Shown here piece by piece: positions 1 to 8,296 of a stretch of DNA of 38,387 bases. The DNA is from Acidobacteriota bacterium (GTDB lineage: Bacteria > Acidobacteriota > Terriglobia > Acidiferrales > UBA7541). Made by a program: the position numbers and the translations under genes. The notes under the pieces are model-generated. The model was not told the origin of the DNA. It saw only the letters and a program-made list of their open reading frames with translations, and made no database searches. Within the stretch, counting starts at the first letter, position 1. Every line of letters starts with the position of its first letter. The stretch is from the NCBI GenBank assembly GCA_003154775.1, contig PMES01000123.1, forward strand, positions 37,072 through 75,458, read 5' to 3'.

Positions 1-66
1 TCGCCTCAGGATGACAATGTTTTGCTGAGTTTGACCAACGGAAGAACTGTAGCTCGTGAGAAAACC

Positions 67-83
67 AAGCTCCTCAGGAGCTT
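67..83. repeat. short palindrome in the gene-free left edge
   Basis: Bases 1-243 hold no gene I can support. The one open frame there is arginine-rich and unlike any family I know. A near-perfect palindrome (AAGCTCCTCAGGAGCTT) lies at 67-83 and is followed by a short T run on the plus strand, so it could be a weak terminator for a gene left of the window. Confidence 0.3.
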
Positions 84-243
84 TTGCGGGAATCTGAACA
101 ATCAAGGTCGCAGTCGAACACCACGCCGGAGACGCATCGCTGTTAGGTCTGCGTCAACGGCCGTGCCGCATCTCGGGCGGTATTTGGGGCGGGCACTTCT
201 CGCGCGGGAAAGACTTCGAGGAGCAAGCGGAAGAGATAGCGTG

Positions 244-1146
244 CTAGGGCTTGGGCTTAAGTGACGCGATCTGCGGGAATGAACTTGCGCTCGTAAAGAT
301 GCATTCTGATGGCTGTTGCCCTGTCCTCAGCGAGGTAACCAGCGCCTTGATCGCCTGGCCGGCGTTGGCAGGAATCACGATCGTGGCTGCAAGAAGTCCA
401 CGGTGAACATAAGCCTGCCCGGTGTTACGCAGGCCGTCGCAGCCGATGTAAGGCAAGCTCAACCAACGATCGCGCTCGGCTCCCCCGGTGAGTTCCTGAA
501 ACGCCCGGCGCGCGCCGAGAGCCATGGCGTCATTCTGGCCTGCCACAAGTCCGAATGCCACGTCTTTAGCGACATTGAGCTTGAGCCAGGAACCCACGGC
601 ATTGTAGGCACTCTCCTCCGTCCAAAGTCCCTTCAGCACGCGCACATCGACGTTAGCGGGTTTCGCCGCCTGCATGGCGGCAGCGCGCCGGACAGCGGCT
701 TTGTTGTCGGAGGGTCCATGGATGTACAGAACTGCGCCTCCATGGGGGAGTAAGTGCGCGATCTGTTCGCCCTGGATACGGCCGACCTCTTCATGATTGG
801 TCGTAACGCAGAAAACTGGCGTCGTCGAGTACAGGCGGCGAAGTTCGCCGAGGTAGTCGACCTCCCGGTTCAACACCACCCACCCCACTCCAGATGACGC
901 TGCGATTTTCGCGGGCTGCGCGAGCGGCGTCCCCACCGGTTCGAAGAAAATCCCGTTAGGGCGAGTCTCCGCAGGGCTATAGAGGAGTTTAAGGACTTGC
1001 TGGCTCTGCACGACTGCGTCGTGCTCAGTTTGTATAACCTGAAGGTCGGCTTCGCACTCGTGCGCCGCTTGTTTCGCCGAGATGGTTTGCTCGGCTTGAT
1101 AATCATTATTCTCAACAACCAAAAGGGCGAGGTTGAGTCTTTTCAT
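244..1146 (-). CDS. sugar-type periplasmic-binding-fold protein, no signal peptide
   Basis: This 300-residue protein has the fold pattern of the ribose/galactose-binding (Peripla_BP_4, LacI/RbsB-like) family. It has an N-terminal strand LNLALLVVENND, a motif near residue 120 where substrate binders carry an NxEVG-type segment (here TNHEEVGRIQGEQIA), a second-lobe strand GGAVLYIHGP, and the late block GLVAGQNDAMALGARRAF that matches the family's NDxMAxGA signature. It starts directly with the first strand: there is no signal peptide, no lipobox and no N-terminal helix-turn-helix, so it is neither a standard exported binding protein nor a LacI repressor. The ATG at 1146 has a GGGAGG ribosome site 6 bases upstream. 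No transporter genes are adjacent. It may be a cytoplasmic ligand sensor or a mis-sorted binding protein; the ligand is unknown. Confidence 0.75.
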   Translation of the reverse strand: MKRLNLALLVVENNDYQAEQTISAKQAAHECEADLQVIQTEHDAVVQSQQVLKLLYSPAETRPNGIFFEPVGTPLAQPAKIAASSGVGWVVLNREVDYLGELRRLYSTTPVFCVTTNHEEVGRIQGEQIAHLLPHGGAVLYIHGPSDNKAAVRRAAAMQAAKPANVDVRVLKGLWTEESAYNAVGSWLKLNVAKDVAFGLVAGQNDAMALGARRAFQELTGGAERDRWLSLPYIGCDGLRNTGQAYVHRGLLAATIVIPANAGQAIKALVTSLRTGQQPSECIFTSASSFPQIASLKPKP

Positions 1147-1639
1147 CCGAGACCTCCCTGGGACCCAGTGAGATGCCTTGATAGTTCACTGCATTTGCGG
1201 CGCTCTTTTCGTGTTTGAAGCGGCGCACATGGGGAGGGAAGAAAGAAGAAGGAGCGGGCAACTCTTGCAGCGTATCGACGCAACCGAGCAAGTGTCTCAA
1301 GTTTGACAGAGTTTTCTAGTGTTTTGGCCGTTAACAAAAACGACGCTATCGCGGGGACTGAGCTCTCTGTCCAGCTTCCTTCCTATCGGCTGGCTGAATG
1401 ATGCCAGAATTTCCGATTTCAACTCTATCTCTCCGCGAGAACCATACGCCCGCTGTCCTTGTGCGTCAAGTTCACGTGGACAAAATGGAAAGTGTGTCTT
1501 GGCCCCATAATGCCGTCACCACTTGACGGCAACTGGAAAATGTCACCCCATAAGGCAGGAGCCATTCGCACCGTCATTTCGGTTCGTCCCTCCGTGCTGG
1601 AACATGGACACGGTATCCCGTCTCAATTCACTCGCAGCA
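1147..1639. other. 493-bp gap, possible insertion-sequence debris
   Basis: I see no gene here on either strand. Two similar 13-base motifs in the same orientation, TGGAAAGTGTGTC (1486) and TGGAAAATGTCAC (1534), lie 48 bases apart. Short repeated motifs of this kind occur in the ends of some insertion sequences, for example the IS21 family. No transposase frame accompanies them, so this is only a weak hint of IS debris. Confidence 0.25.
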
Positions 1640-1893
1640 TCAGGCAGCCTGTGCCACGATCCGCAACCGCCGGTAGTCCATCACCCACTGGCCATCCTTG
1701 AACAATCTACCGCGTGCCTGGCGCTCGATCTCTTCCACCAGCCGCTCGCGCTCCACCACCGGCAGCTTTCCCGTCATGCTGCCCCCGAACATCTCCAGCC
1801 AGGTGCGCAGGCCGCGCTCGCCATCCTCCAGCGGTGTTGGCCGATCGTAGACAGCGTTGAGAGGGTGGTGACGTAAGGGAGCCTCGTTCTGGA
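1640..1893 (-). pseudogene. C-terminal remnant of a class I SAM-dependent methyltransferase
   Basis: Reading the minus strand from about 1893 to the TGA at 1640-1642 gives roughly 84 codons that end in a recognisable methyltransferase tail. It contains PLRHHPLNAVYDRPTPLEDG, then ERGLRTWLEMFGGS, a charged helix (PVVERERLVEEIERQ) and the ending DGQWVMDYRRLRIVAQAA. From memory this is the C-terminus of trans-aconitate-methyltransferase-like proteins. The SAM-binding Rossmann part is missing: upstream there is only an inverted repeat and then the stop of the S9 peptidase gene. No plausible start or ribosome site precedes it. I read it as the 3' stump of a deleted gene; the family name is recalled rather than searched. 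Confidence 0.6.
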
Positions 1894-1904
1894 TCTTGCT
1901 TCCC

Positions 1905-1938
1905 GATCTCTGATATCTGATGACTGATATCAGAGATC
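1905..1938. repeat. 13-bp perfect inverted repeat with 8-base loop
   Basis: GATCTCTGATATC at 1905-1917 is exactly complementary to GATATCAGAGATC at 1926-1938. It lies 35 bases past the stop of the S9 peptidase gene, on that gene's downstream side. It has no T tract, so it is not a classic intrinsic terminator, but it could stabilise the 3' end. It also marks where the methyltransferase remnant ends. Confidence 0.7.
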
Positions 1939-1972
1939 AGATAGCAGCGATCAGGACCCAAGGGGCAACCGA

Positions 1973-3925
1973 TCACTTCCCAGGCTGCAAATACCGGCCA
2001 AACCAATCCACCATTCTCGTCAGCATGTCCACGCGATGCTTGGGCTCGCGGAAACCGTGCGGTTCCCGCGGGTACATCACCAGTTCGGTGGCCACTCCAT
2101 AGCGCTTCAGGCCGCGATAGAGTTCCTGGCTCTGGCCGGGTGGGTCGGTGGTGTCCGCCTCGCCGTGGAGGATGAGTGTCGGCGTCTTTGCGTTCTTCAC
2201 ATAAAGGACAGGCGAACCGTTCAGGAATCCTTCGGGCTTCTCGTACGGCGTGCCCCAGAACCATTCGTCACCCGCGGATTCCTTTTCCGTGCCATATTCC
2301 GAAATCAGGTCGGACATGCCCGCGGCGGAGACTGCCGCTTTGAAACGCGTCGTCTGTGTCACGGCCCATGCCGCCATATACCCGCCATACGACCCTCCGC
2401 CAATCCCCAGGCGTTCCGGGTCGGCGATCCCTTTGGCGATCAGATCATCCACGCCCGCCATCACGTCCTTGAAGTCGCCGCCGCCCCAATCCGCGCGATT
2501 CATTTCGGTGAATTTCTGGCCGTACCCGGTTGAGCCGCGCATATTGGGATAAAGCACCGCATAGCCGCGCGCTGCCAGCAGTTGGCCCCAGGAATCAATG
2601 CTGTCTCTCCACCGGCCGGTTGGCCCGCCATGTACACGGACCACCAGAGGCAATTTCGTCTTGCCGTCGTAGCCCGCCGGCCTCAACAAGGCTGCTTCGA
2701 TTTCCAATCCGTCAAACGATTTGTATTTGTAGAATTCCGGGGCGATCACGGCAAAGTCCTTCAAGCCATCATTCACGTGACTGACAGGTTGTGCCTCGCC
2801 TTTGGTGTCCCTCAGCCAAAGCTCCGGCATGGCCGTCGAATTCCAGCCCACAAACGCGATTTCTCCCGTTGCTGCAACCGAAAACTCATTCGGATTCGCC
2901 GGCAACCGCCCGGACTCCTTCTTCTCTCCTTCGCCGCTGAAGCCGACGAACTTGTTGGCGAATCCATCCGCGTAGACGGCAATCAGCCAGCCGCCTTTGG
3001 CCCAGTGGTGGTCCATAATCTGCCGGTCGAGACTCGCCCCGGTCAAATTGCGCGCCGCCCCACCGATCACGGGAAGCAGAAAGACGTCATGCGGGTCCGG
3101 CCCATCCTCGCGGCAGCCCACGAAACTTAGCGTCGCTCCATTGGGAGAAACACGCAGATCTCCTACCGGTCCACGCGGGGCCAGCAGCTCTTTCATCCTT
3201 CCGTCTGTCGTGCTGACCAAGTAGATCCGGTCCGTGAACTCGTCGGCAGCCGGACGATTCGTTGCGATCACCGCGATGCTCTGCCCGTCGGGAAACCACG
3301 CAAGTTCCTTCACTTCCCAATTGGAATCGGTCAGCGCGCGCGATTCGTGATTGGCGAGATGGAGCAGCCGCAGGCGCGCGTGCCTTTCGTCCTTGTCCAC
3401 CACTCGCGCGTCATCCTTTTCTTTCTCCTTCTTTTCCTGCGCTTCACTCTTGGGATCCGGCGCGAGATAGGCAATCGCTTGTCCGTCCGGCGACCATTCA
3501 AACGCCGTCACCCCGGCCTTCCCACTTGTTACCGCCGCAGCTTCGCCGAATTCGCTTCGCAGGAGGAAAGTCTGCTCTTCGTCTCCTCCGCGGTCGGAGA
3601 GGAATGCCAGTCCCTTTCCGTCCGGCGACCACCGCGGCGAAGACTCCGATTTCTCCGAGTAGGTGAATTGCCGGGCCGTGTTGCTGCTCTTGTCGTAGAG
3701 CCAGATGTGCCGCGTGCGTTTTTCGCCCTTCAGTGGGTCGCTCACCACGAACGCAACCCTTGCGCCGTCAGGGGAGAATTGCGGGTCCTGCACGTCGCGC
3801 CATTCCAGAAAACTCGCGGGAGTGAGTGGCCTCTTCCCCGGCGTCGCCACCTTATCCTGCGTCCATCCCGCACTCGCGCTGCATGCCAACACCCCACAGG
3901 CTATAGCCAGTCTCAGTTTGCGCAT
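1973..3925 (-). CDS. exported S9 family (prolyl-oligopeptidase type) serine peptidase
   Basis: A 650-residue protein with a signal peptide (MRKLRLAIACGVLACSASAG), a beta-propeller built of WD40-like/TolB-type repeats (FSPDGARVAF, WSPDGKGLAFLSD, WSPDGQAIAYL, VSPNGATLSF), and a C-terminal alpha/beta hydrolase domain. The catalytic triad is visible: Ser512 in GGGSYGGYMA, Asp591 in LHGEADTTDP and His623 in REPHGF. Family members cleave oligopeptides after proline or alanine; here it should act in the periplasm on peptides used for nutrition. A GTG at 3928 opens the frame, but the ATG at 3925 is better placed 6 bases after AGGAG. It is a single gene, convergent with the methyltransferase remnant's side and 126 bp from the ABC-F gene. 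Confidence 0.93.
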   Translation of the reverse strand: MRKLRLAIACGVLACSASAGWTQDKVATPGKRPLTPASFLEWRDVQDPQFSPDGARVAFVVSDPLKGEKRTRHIWLYDKSSNTARQFTYSEKSESSPRWSPDGKGLAFLSDRGGDEEQTFLLRSEFGEAAAVTSGKAGVTAFEWSPDGQAIAYLAPDPKSEAQEKKEKEKDDARVVDKDERHARLRLLHLANHESRALTDSNWEVKELAWFPDGQSIAVIATNRPAADEFTDRIYLVSTTDGRMKELLAPRGPVGDLRVSPNGATLSFVGCREDGPDPHDVFLLPVIGGAARNLTGASLDRQIMDHHWAKGGWLIAVYADGFANKFVGFSGEGEKKESGRLPANPNEFSVAATGEIAFVGWNSTAMPELWLRDTKGEAQPVSHVNDGLKDFAVIAPEFYKYKSFDGLEIEAALLRPAGYDGKTKLPLVVRVHGGPTGRWRDSIDSWGQLLAARGYAVLYPNMRGSTGYGQKFTEMNRADWGGGDFKDVMAGVDDLIAKGIADPERLGIGGGSYGGYMAAWAVTQTTRFKAAVSAAGMSDLISEYGTEKESAGDEWFWGTPYEKPEGFLNGSPVLYVKNAKTPTLILHGEADTTDPPGQSQELYRGLKRYGVATELVMYPREPHGFREPKHRVDMLTRMVDWFGRYLQPGK

Positions 3926-4051
3926 CACCTTCTCCTAGCAAAACACCCTCTTGCTCGAATGCCTGACTCTATGCGTCCCCGCCAAATCCTGTCAATCGAG
4001 CGGCGTAGCCGGGTGCCCCAACTGGCCAGCTTTGCGCGTGGGTTGTGGAGT

Positions 4052-5869
4052 TTATTTCTGCTTCTGCTCGAGTTCCACCCAGCGCGCGTACAACGCATCA
4101 ATCGTCTTCTGCGCCGCATCCAGTTCCAGCGATGCCGCGTGCAGGCGCGCTCCATCGCCCATGATCGCCGGGTCCAGCAAGGCGTCGTGTTTCGCCTGCA
4201 ATTCCTTCTCGGCCGCGGCAATGCGCGCCTCAATGCTCTCGAATTCGCGCGCTTCCTTGTAGGATAGCTTTTTCTTCGTCAGCGAGACCTTGGCCGCACC
4301 CGTCGCCGCGCTCGGACTCTGCGTTTCCACCGACGCATTACTCTTTCCCGCGGCCTGTTGCGCCCGTTGCCACGCCTCCCATTGCTGGTAGTCCGCAAAG
4401 CGTTCCGCGCCGCCCAGTCCGTCCAGACCGAGCACGACGGTGGACACGCGGTCCAGCATGTAGCGGTCGTGCGTCACCAGCACCAGCGCCCCGCGATATT
4501 CCAGCAAACTCTCCTCCAAAATCTCCAGTGTGGGGATGTCCAGATCGTTGGTTGGCTCGTCCAGCAGCAGGACATCCGCGGGTTGCAGCATCAATTGCGC
4601 AATCAGCACGCGCGCGCGCTCGCCGCCGGACAGCCGGCCGACCTTTTGATTGAGCTGCTCCCCCGTAAACAGGAATCGCGCCGCCCACGCCGCCACATGA
4701 ATCACGCGATCCTGATAAATCACCGCATCGCTGTCCGGTGCCAGCGCGCGCCGCAGCGTCATCTCCGGGTCGAGCTCGCGATTCTGGTCGAAGTACACGA
4801 CGCGCAACGCAGCCGCCTGCCGCATGACGCCCCGCGCCGGCTTCAGTTCGCCCTTCAACAGCCGCAGCAGCGTCGTCTTGCCGCTGCCGTTCGGGCCCAC
4901 CAGCCCCACGCGCATCCCCGACGTCATGATGAAGTGCACATCGCTAAACAGCGTCCGTCCGCCCATCGCATAGCTCACGCCGTCCAGCGTAATCAACTGT
5001 TTCGTCTGCCGCCCGGATGAAGCGAAATCGATTTGCGCGCTGGTGCTTCGTGTGCGCGCGTTCAGTTCCGAAAGCTCGCCGATCATTTCGTGCGCTTTAT
5101 CAATGCGCGCCTTCGATTTTGTGGTTCGCGCTTTGGGCCCGCGCCGCAACCACTCGATTTCCGTATGCACGCGATTCTCCAACGCCGCCTGCCGGTTCCT
5201 TTGCGCGTGCAGGTACTGTTCCTTGGCCTCCAGAAACGTGCTGTAATTCCCGGAGACCCGCAGCGCCCCATCGTCGTAGGCGGCGTTGAGTTCCACCATC
5301 TCGTTCGCCACATTCTCTAGGAAATAGCGGTCGTGGCTCACCACCACGCACGCGAACGGGGCATTCTGCAATGTCTCTTCCAGCCACTGGATCCCCGCCA
5401 GGTCCAGATGATTCGTCGGCTCATCGAGCAGCAGAATGTCCGGCCGCTGCACCAGCGCTTCCACAATCGCCAGCCGCTTCCGCCACCCGCCGGAGAGCGT
5501 AGCGGCTTCCGCGTCCAGGTCGGTGAAGCCTGCGCGCCCCAAAATTTCCGCGATCCGGGACAGCCGCTCGTCCTCCGGCACCTTCGCGCGGTCCAGTGCT
5601 TTCCCGATCACCGTGCGAATCGTCTCGCCGCCTGCAAATTCGGAGATTTGCAGCGCCGCGCTCAGCCGCATGCCCTTCCGGATGGCCACGTCCCCGCTGT
5701 CCGGCGCCACCTGGCCGTGTAACATCGCCAGCAGCGTGGATTTCCCGGAGCCATTCGGCCCGATAACCCCGATGCGGCTTCCCTCGTCCACTGTAAACGA
5801 GATATTCTCAAACAGCGGCGTTGCCCCATACCGCTTCGATAATCCCTGTGCGCTGATGATCGGTGGCAA
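4052..5869 (-). CDS. uup: ABC-F family ATPase, Uup type
   Basis: A 605-residue protein with two ATP-binding cassettes and no membrane segment, the ABC-F layout. Cassette 1 has Walker A GPNGSGKS at 37-44, signature LSGGW, and Walker B LLLDEPTNHLD. Cassette 2 has Walker A GPNGSGKT with Lys331, signature LSGGERARV and LLLDEPTNDLD. Between them lies the charged linker (LRRGPKARTTKSKARIDKA) that in this family contacts the ribosome's P-site tRNA. The last 80 residues form a lysine- and glutamate-rich coiled coil like the DNA-binding C-terminal domain of Uup. ABC-F proteins act on translating ribosomes; Uup is also linked to DNA repair and transposon excision. The first codon is TTG (5867-5869) with no in-frame ATG upstream before a stop, so a rare start is likely. 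The assignment to Uup rather than another ABC-F rests on the C-terminal domain. Confidence 0.9.
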   Translation of the reverse strand: MPPIISAQGLSKRYGATPLFENISFTVDEGSRIGVIGPNGSGKSTLLAMLHGQVAPDSGDVAIRKGMRLSAALQISEFAGGETIRTVIGKALDRAKVPEDERLSRIAEILGRAGFTDLDAEAATLSGGWRKRLAIVEALVQRPDILLLDEPTNHLDLAGIQWLEETLQNAPFACVVVSHDRYFLENVANEMVELNAAYDDGALRVSGNYSTFLEAKEQYLHAQRNRQAALENRVHTEIEWLRRGPKARTTKSKARIDKAHEMIGELSELNARTRSTSAQIDFASSGRQTKQLITLDGVSYAMGGRTLFSDVHFIMTSGMRVGLVGPNGSGKTTLLRLLKGELKPARGVMRQAAALRVVYFDQNRELDPEMTLRRALAPDSDAVIYQDRVIHVAAWAARFLFTGEQLNQKVGRLSGGERARVLIAQLMLQPADVLLLDEPTNDLDIPTLEILEESLLEYRGALVLVTHDRYMLDRVSTVVLGLDGLGGAERFADYQQWEAWQRAQQAAGKSNASVETQSPSAATGAAKVSLTKKKLSYKEAREFESIEARIAAAEKELQAKHDALLDPAIMGDGARLHAASLELDAAQKTIDALYARWVELEQKQK

Positions 5870-6407
5870 GTGTCCCGCTCTTCCCTGGTTCTTCTACCTT
5901 TAATTTACGGCTCTTTCAGAATACCAGCAGCCCAATCGAACACGGTACCTGCACACTTCGTTCCGGCTCGGGACGGCATGGCTTTTTACCCCGAACAAAG
6001 TGAGGGGCAGCCATGCCATGACGGGCGCCAGGTCTACCCGGCCTCAGCCGCTGAGGGCCGGGAACTCGCCCGCGCCCGCGCCATCCGGGCATCCCTCAGA
6101 AAACTAATTCATTCCATTAAAAATCTGCACTGTACATTTTCCCGCTTTGCAGTTTATAAACTTGGTGTGTAATCGCCCCGCGCGTCGTTCTAGCGGCGCC
6201 AACTGGACTGGCAAAGCCCAGCCAGATGACGCCGGAGGACATCGCGCATACGGTTCGCTCCCCGGGCGCCGCATGGACTGGAGACTGAATGGAATCCTTC
6301 CTGCCGGCTATCCCCAGAACGAATGAGGATACTCCGGCTGATCGGCACGGCCGCAAAAATCGCAGCGTTACCCACAAATTATGTCCGGACAACGGAGTGG
6401 GAAAGCG
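5870..6407. other. 538-bp intergenic region carrying a dispersed repeat
   Basis: No gene is supported here. The long minus-strand open frame that crosses it (6117-6845) is antisense to the TonB-domain gene and has no family features. The region holds one copy of a palindrome-rich dispersed repeat at 5974-6060 and must contain the promoters of the divergent uup and TonB-domain genes, which I cannot place with confidence. Confidence 0.5.
5974..6060 (-). repeat. dispersed palindromic repeat, copy 1
   Basis: Read on the minus strand, the block ending at 6060 matches 22 of 23 bases with 20012-20034 (core GGCCCTCAGCGGCTGA). It is followed in both copies by an inverted pair built on GGCATGGCT and AGCCATGCC. 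The spacer differs: about 26 bases here against 3 in the second copy. Unlike the copy near 20 kb, it has no terminal inverted repeats. Confidence 0.7.
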
Positions 6408-6863
6408 ATGAGAATGAGAATTGTCGCTTCGACCCTGGCCTTCCTTCTGTTGCTTCCTCACGTCTTCGCCGGTGAATCTTCGCCGGCCGTCAAGTTCGCC
6501 GTAGCTCCGAAATATCCCACTCTTACGCTGGCAGGAAGGGTTTATGGCGAGGTCACCGTTCGCGTGACGATTGATCGCGCGGGTGCCGTGAAGGGTACCA
6601 AAGTGACCGAAGGGCATCCCATGCTCCGAGAGGCCGCGGTGAATGCCGCGCAACAATGGAAATTCGTGGAAGGCTCCGTAGACAACCGCGTGGCGACGCT
6701 GAAGTTCAGCTTTGTGATCTTGCCGGATAATTCCCAGGTGCAATCGCAGACCATTTTCCTGCCGCCCGCTGGCATTGAGATTCGGCAGAAGCCTGCGGCA
6801 CCCGCAGTTGAAGATCAGGAAGGTGAGTTCTCTCCTGATCAGCACCCCATCTCCAAGACCTGA
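6408..6863 (+). CDS. TonB C-terminal-domain protein with signal peptide
   Basis: A 151-residue protein with an N-terminal hydrophobic export segment (IVASTLAFLLLLPHVFA) and a TonB-like C-terminal domain: PKYPTLTLAGRVYGEVTVRV, then IDRAGAVKGTKVTEGHPMLREAA and AAQQWKF. This is the Gram-negative energy-transducer fold that normally contacts outer-membrane receptors. It lacks the long proline-rich spacer of true TonB, so after cleavage it would be a small periplasmic domain, a type frequent in Acidobacteria. I place the start at the ATG at 6408, 10 bases after GGAG; an upstream ATG at 6381 has no ribosome site. No ExbB/ExbD genes are nearby. Its partner is unknown. Confidence 0.8.
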   Translation: MRMRIVASTLAFLLLLPHVFAGESSPAVKFAVAPKYPTLTLAGRVYGEVTVRVTIDRAGAVKGTKVTEGHPMLREAAVNAAQQWKFVEGSVDNRVATLKFSFVILPDNSQVQSQTIFLPPAGIEIRQKPAAPAVEDQEGEFSPDQHPISKT

Positions 6864-6972
6864 GCAGGGCTCCGCTCCTCGCGGTGAGCACCCAGGTTGC
6901 CCGCACTTCTGTCCTCAGGGCATCCACCGGGGGCCGTTCAACCCACCTTTCAGCTTTGGATGACTTTGAATT

Positions 6973-7047
6973 TGGAGGCGCGGGTGGGAATCGAACCCAC
7001 GCATAAAGGTTTTGCAGACCTCTCCCTTACCACTTGGGTACCGCGCC
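6973..7047 (-). tRNA. tRNA-Cys (GCA)
   Basis: The minus strand folds as a cloverleaf. The acceptor arm pairs GGCGCGG (7041-7047) with CCGCGCC (6977-6983), the anticodon loop CTGCAAA carries GCA, and the T arm holds GGTTCGATTC. The 3' CCA is encoded (6973-6975). It lies on the same strand as cysS about 3.4 kb away, but the two are not adjacent. Confidence 0.95.
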
Positions 7048-7126
7048 TTTCCTTCTAGTATAGCCAAAATCCTCGACGCGTGTCAGGGCCGGCCAGCTTG
7101 TTGTTTAGGAACTCCGAGTTGCGCTT

Positions 7127-8146
7127 TTACTTCTTCGCTGGCTCCTCAATCTGCGCTTCGCGCAGGAACCTTGCTGATTCCTCCGGTGGCGTCGGATTGA
7201 TGTAGAAGCCGGTGCCCCATTCAAAACCCGCTACTTTCGTCAGCTTGGGAATGATTTCGATGTGCCAGTGGTAGTGGTCGTTGATCTCTTCGCCGATCGG
7301 CGACGTATGAATCATGAAGTTGAACGCCGGACGGTCCAGCACAGCGTCCATGCGCATCAGCGTGTCCTTCATCATGTTCGCCAGGCTCGCGTACATGGAG
7401 CTTTGATTATTCTCGTAGGCCGATCCGTGGGCCTTGGGGAGCAGCCACATCTCAAACGGGAAGCGCGGCGCGTAAGGCGCCAGCGTTATGAAATGATCGT
7501 TTTCGCCGATGACGCGCTCGCCGGTATCCCGCTCCTGGCGGATAATGTCGCAGAAGATGCAGCGCTCTTTTTCGTCGTAGTAATGCCAGCAATTGTCCAC
7601 TTCCTCGCGCACGCGCCGCGGCACAATCGGCAGCGCAATCAGTTGCGAGTGCGGGTGTTCCACCGAAGCCCCCGCAGCCTCCCCGTGGTTCTTGAAAATC
7701 AGCACGTAGCGGAAGCGTTTGTCATTCTTCAGGTCCAGCATGCGGTCGCGATAGGCCCACAGCACGTCCTCCACGGCCTTCTGGGGCAACTGCGCCAGGG
7801 TCGTCTGGTGCTGGGGCGTTTCGATAATCACCTCGTGCGCCCCGATCCCGTTCATTTTGTCGAACAGCCCTTCGCCCTCGCGATCGAGCTCGCCTTCAAT
7901 GCCCAGCGCCGGAAAGCGATTCGGCACCACCCGGATATTCCAGCCCGAGGAATTGGCGCTTCCCCCGTTGCGGCCGTAGGCAAGAATCTCCGGCGGTGTC
8001 TTCCCTTCATTGCCCGGACAGAACGGGCAGTTTCGTGGCGGGCCCGGGAAAACGCTTTCGCGCAGAAAATCCATCGGCCGCTTTCCGCGGTCCGTTGAAA
8101 TGATCACCCAGCGCCCTGTAATTGGATCCTTACGTAACTCCGGCAA
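7127..8146 (-). CDS. galT: galactose-1-phosphate uridylyltransferase (HIT superfamily)
   Basis: A 339-residue enzyme of the Leloir pathway that swaps UMP between UDP-glucose and galactose-1-phosphate. It opens with PELRKDPITGRWVIIS, the usual GalT beginning. Zinc-site cysteines lie in CPFCPGNE, and the active-site block EHPHSQLIALP has the second His of HPH at residue 166. The C-terminal half repeats the HIT fold (IFCDIIRQE, and HYHWHIEIIPK near the end). The open frame extends to a GTG at 8188, but a TTG at 8146 sits 5 bases after GGAGG, starts where family members start, and gives His166, the number I recall for the E. coli nucleophile. I therefore choose TTG. Other galactose genes are not in the window. 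Confidence 0.92.
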   Translation of the reverse strand: MPELRKDPITGRWVIISTDRGKRPMDFLRESVFPGPPRNCPFCPGNEGKTPPEILAYGRNGGSANSSGWNIRVVPNRFPALGIEGELDREGEGLFDKMNGIGAHEVIIETPQHQTTLAQLPQKAVEDVLWAYRDRMLDLKNDKRFRYVLIFKNHGEAAGASVEHPHSQLIALPIVPRRVREEVDNCWHYYDEKERCIFCDIIRQERDTGERVIGENDHFITLAPYAPRFPFEMWLLPKAHGSAYENNQSSMYASLANMMKDTLMRMDAVLDRPAFNFMIHTSPIGEEINDHYHWHIEIIPKLTKVAGFEWGTGFYINPTPPEESARFLREAQIEEPAKK

Positions 8147-8296
8147 TTCACCCTCCGAACCTGGTTGCACCCTATCGCTAGGAACCACTCTCTACAAACT
8201 CGATATTGTACTCCGACTTGGCCTCAAGGGCAGTACGCACGGTCACATTGGGCCGCTTCAGTGTAAATTTTGCATTGGTCGCTCCGGGTAATAGTC

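Noticed and set aside
1707-2264. 185-residue minus-strand open frame overlapping the peptidase 3' end
   Set aside because: Out of frame with both the peptidase and the methyltransferase remnant; low-complexity Arg/Gly/Pro translation.
3347-4267. 306-residue plus-strand open frame over the S9 peptidase and ABC-F genes
   Set aside because: Antisense shadow of two genes with complete catalytic motifs; composition is that of a GC-rich shadow.
6117-6845. 242-residue open frame on the minus strand across the TonB-domain gene
   Set aside because: It is antisense to a clear TonB-domain protein, has no family features, no ribosome site, and extends into repeat DNA.
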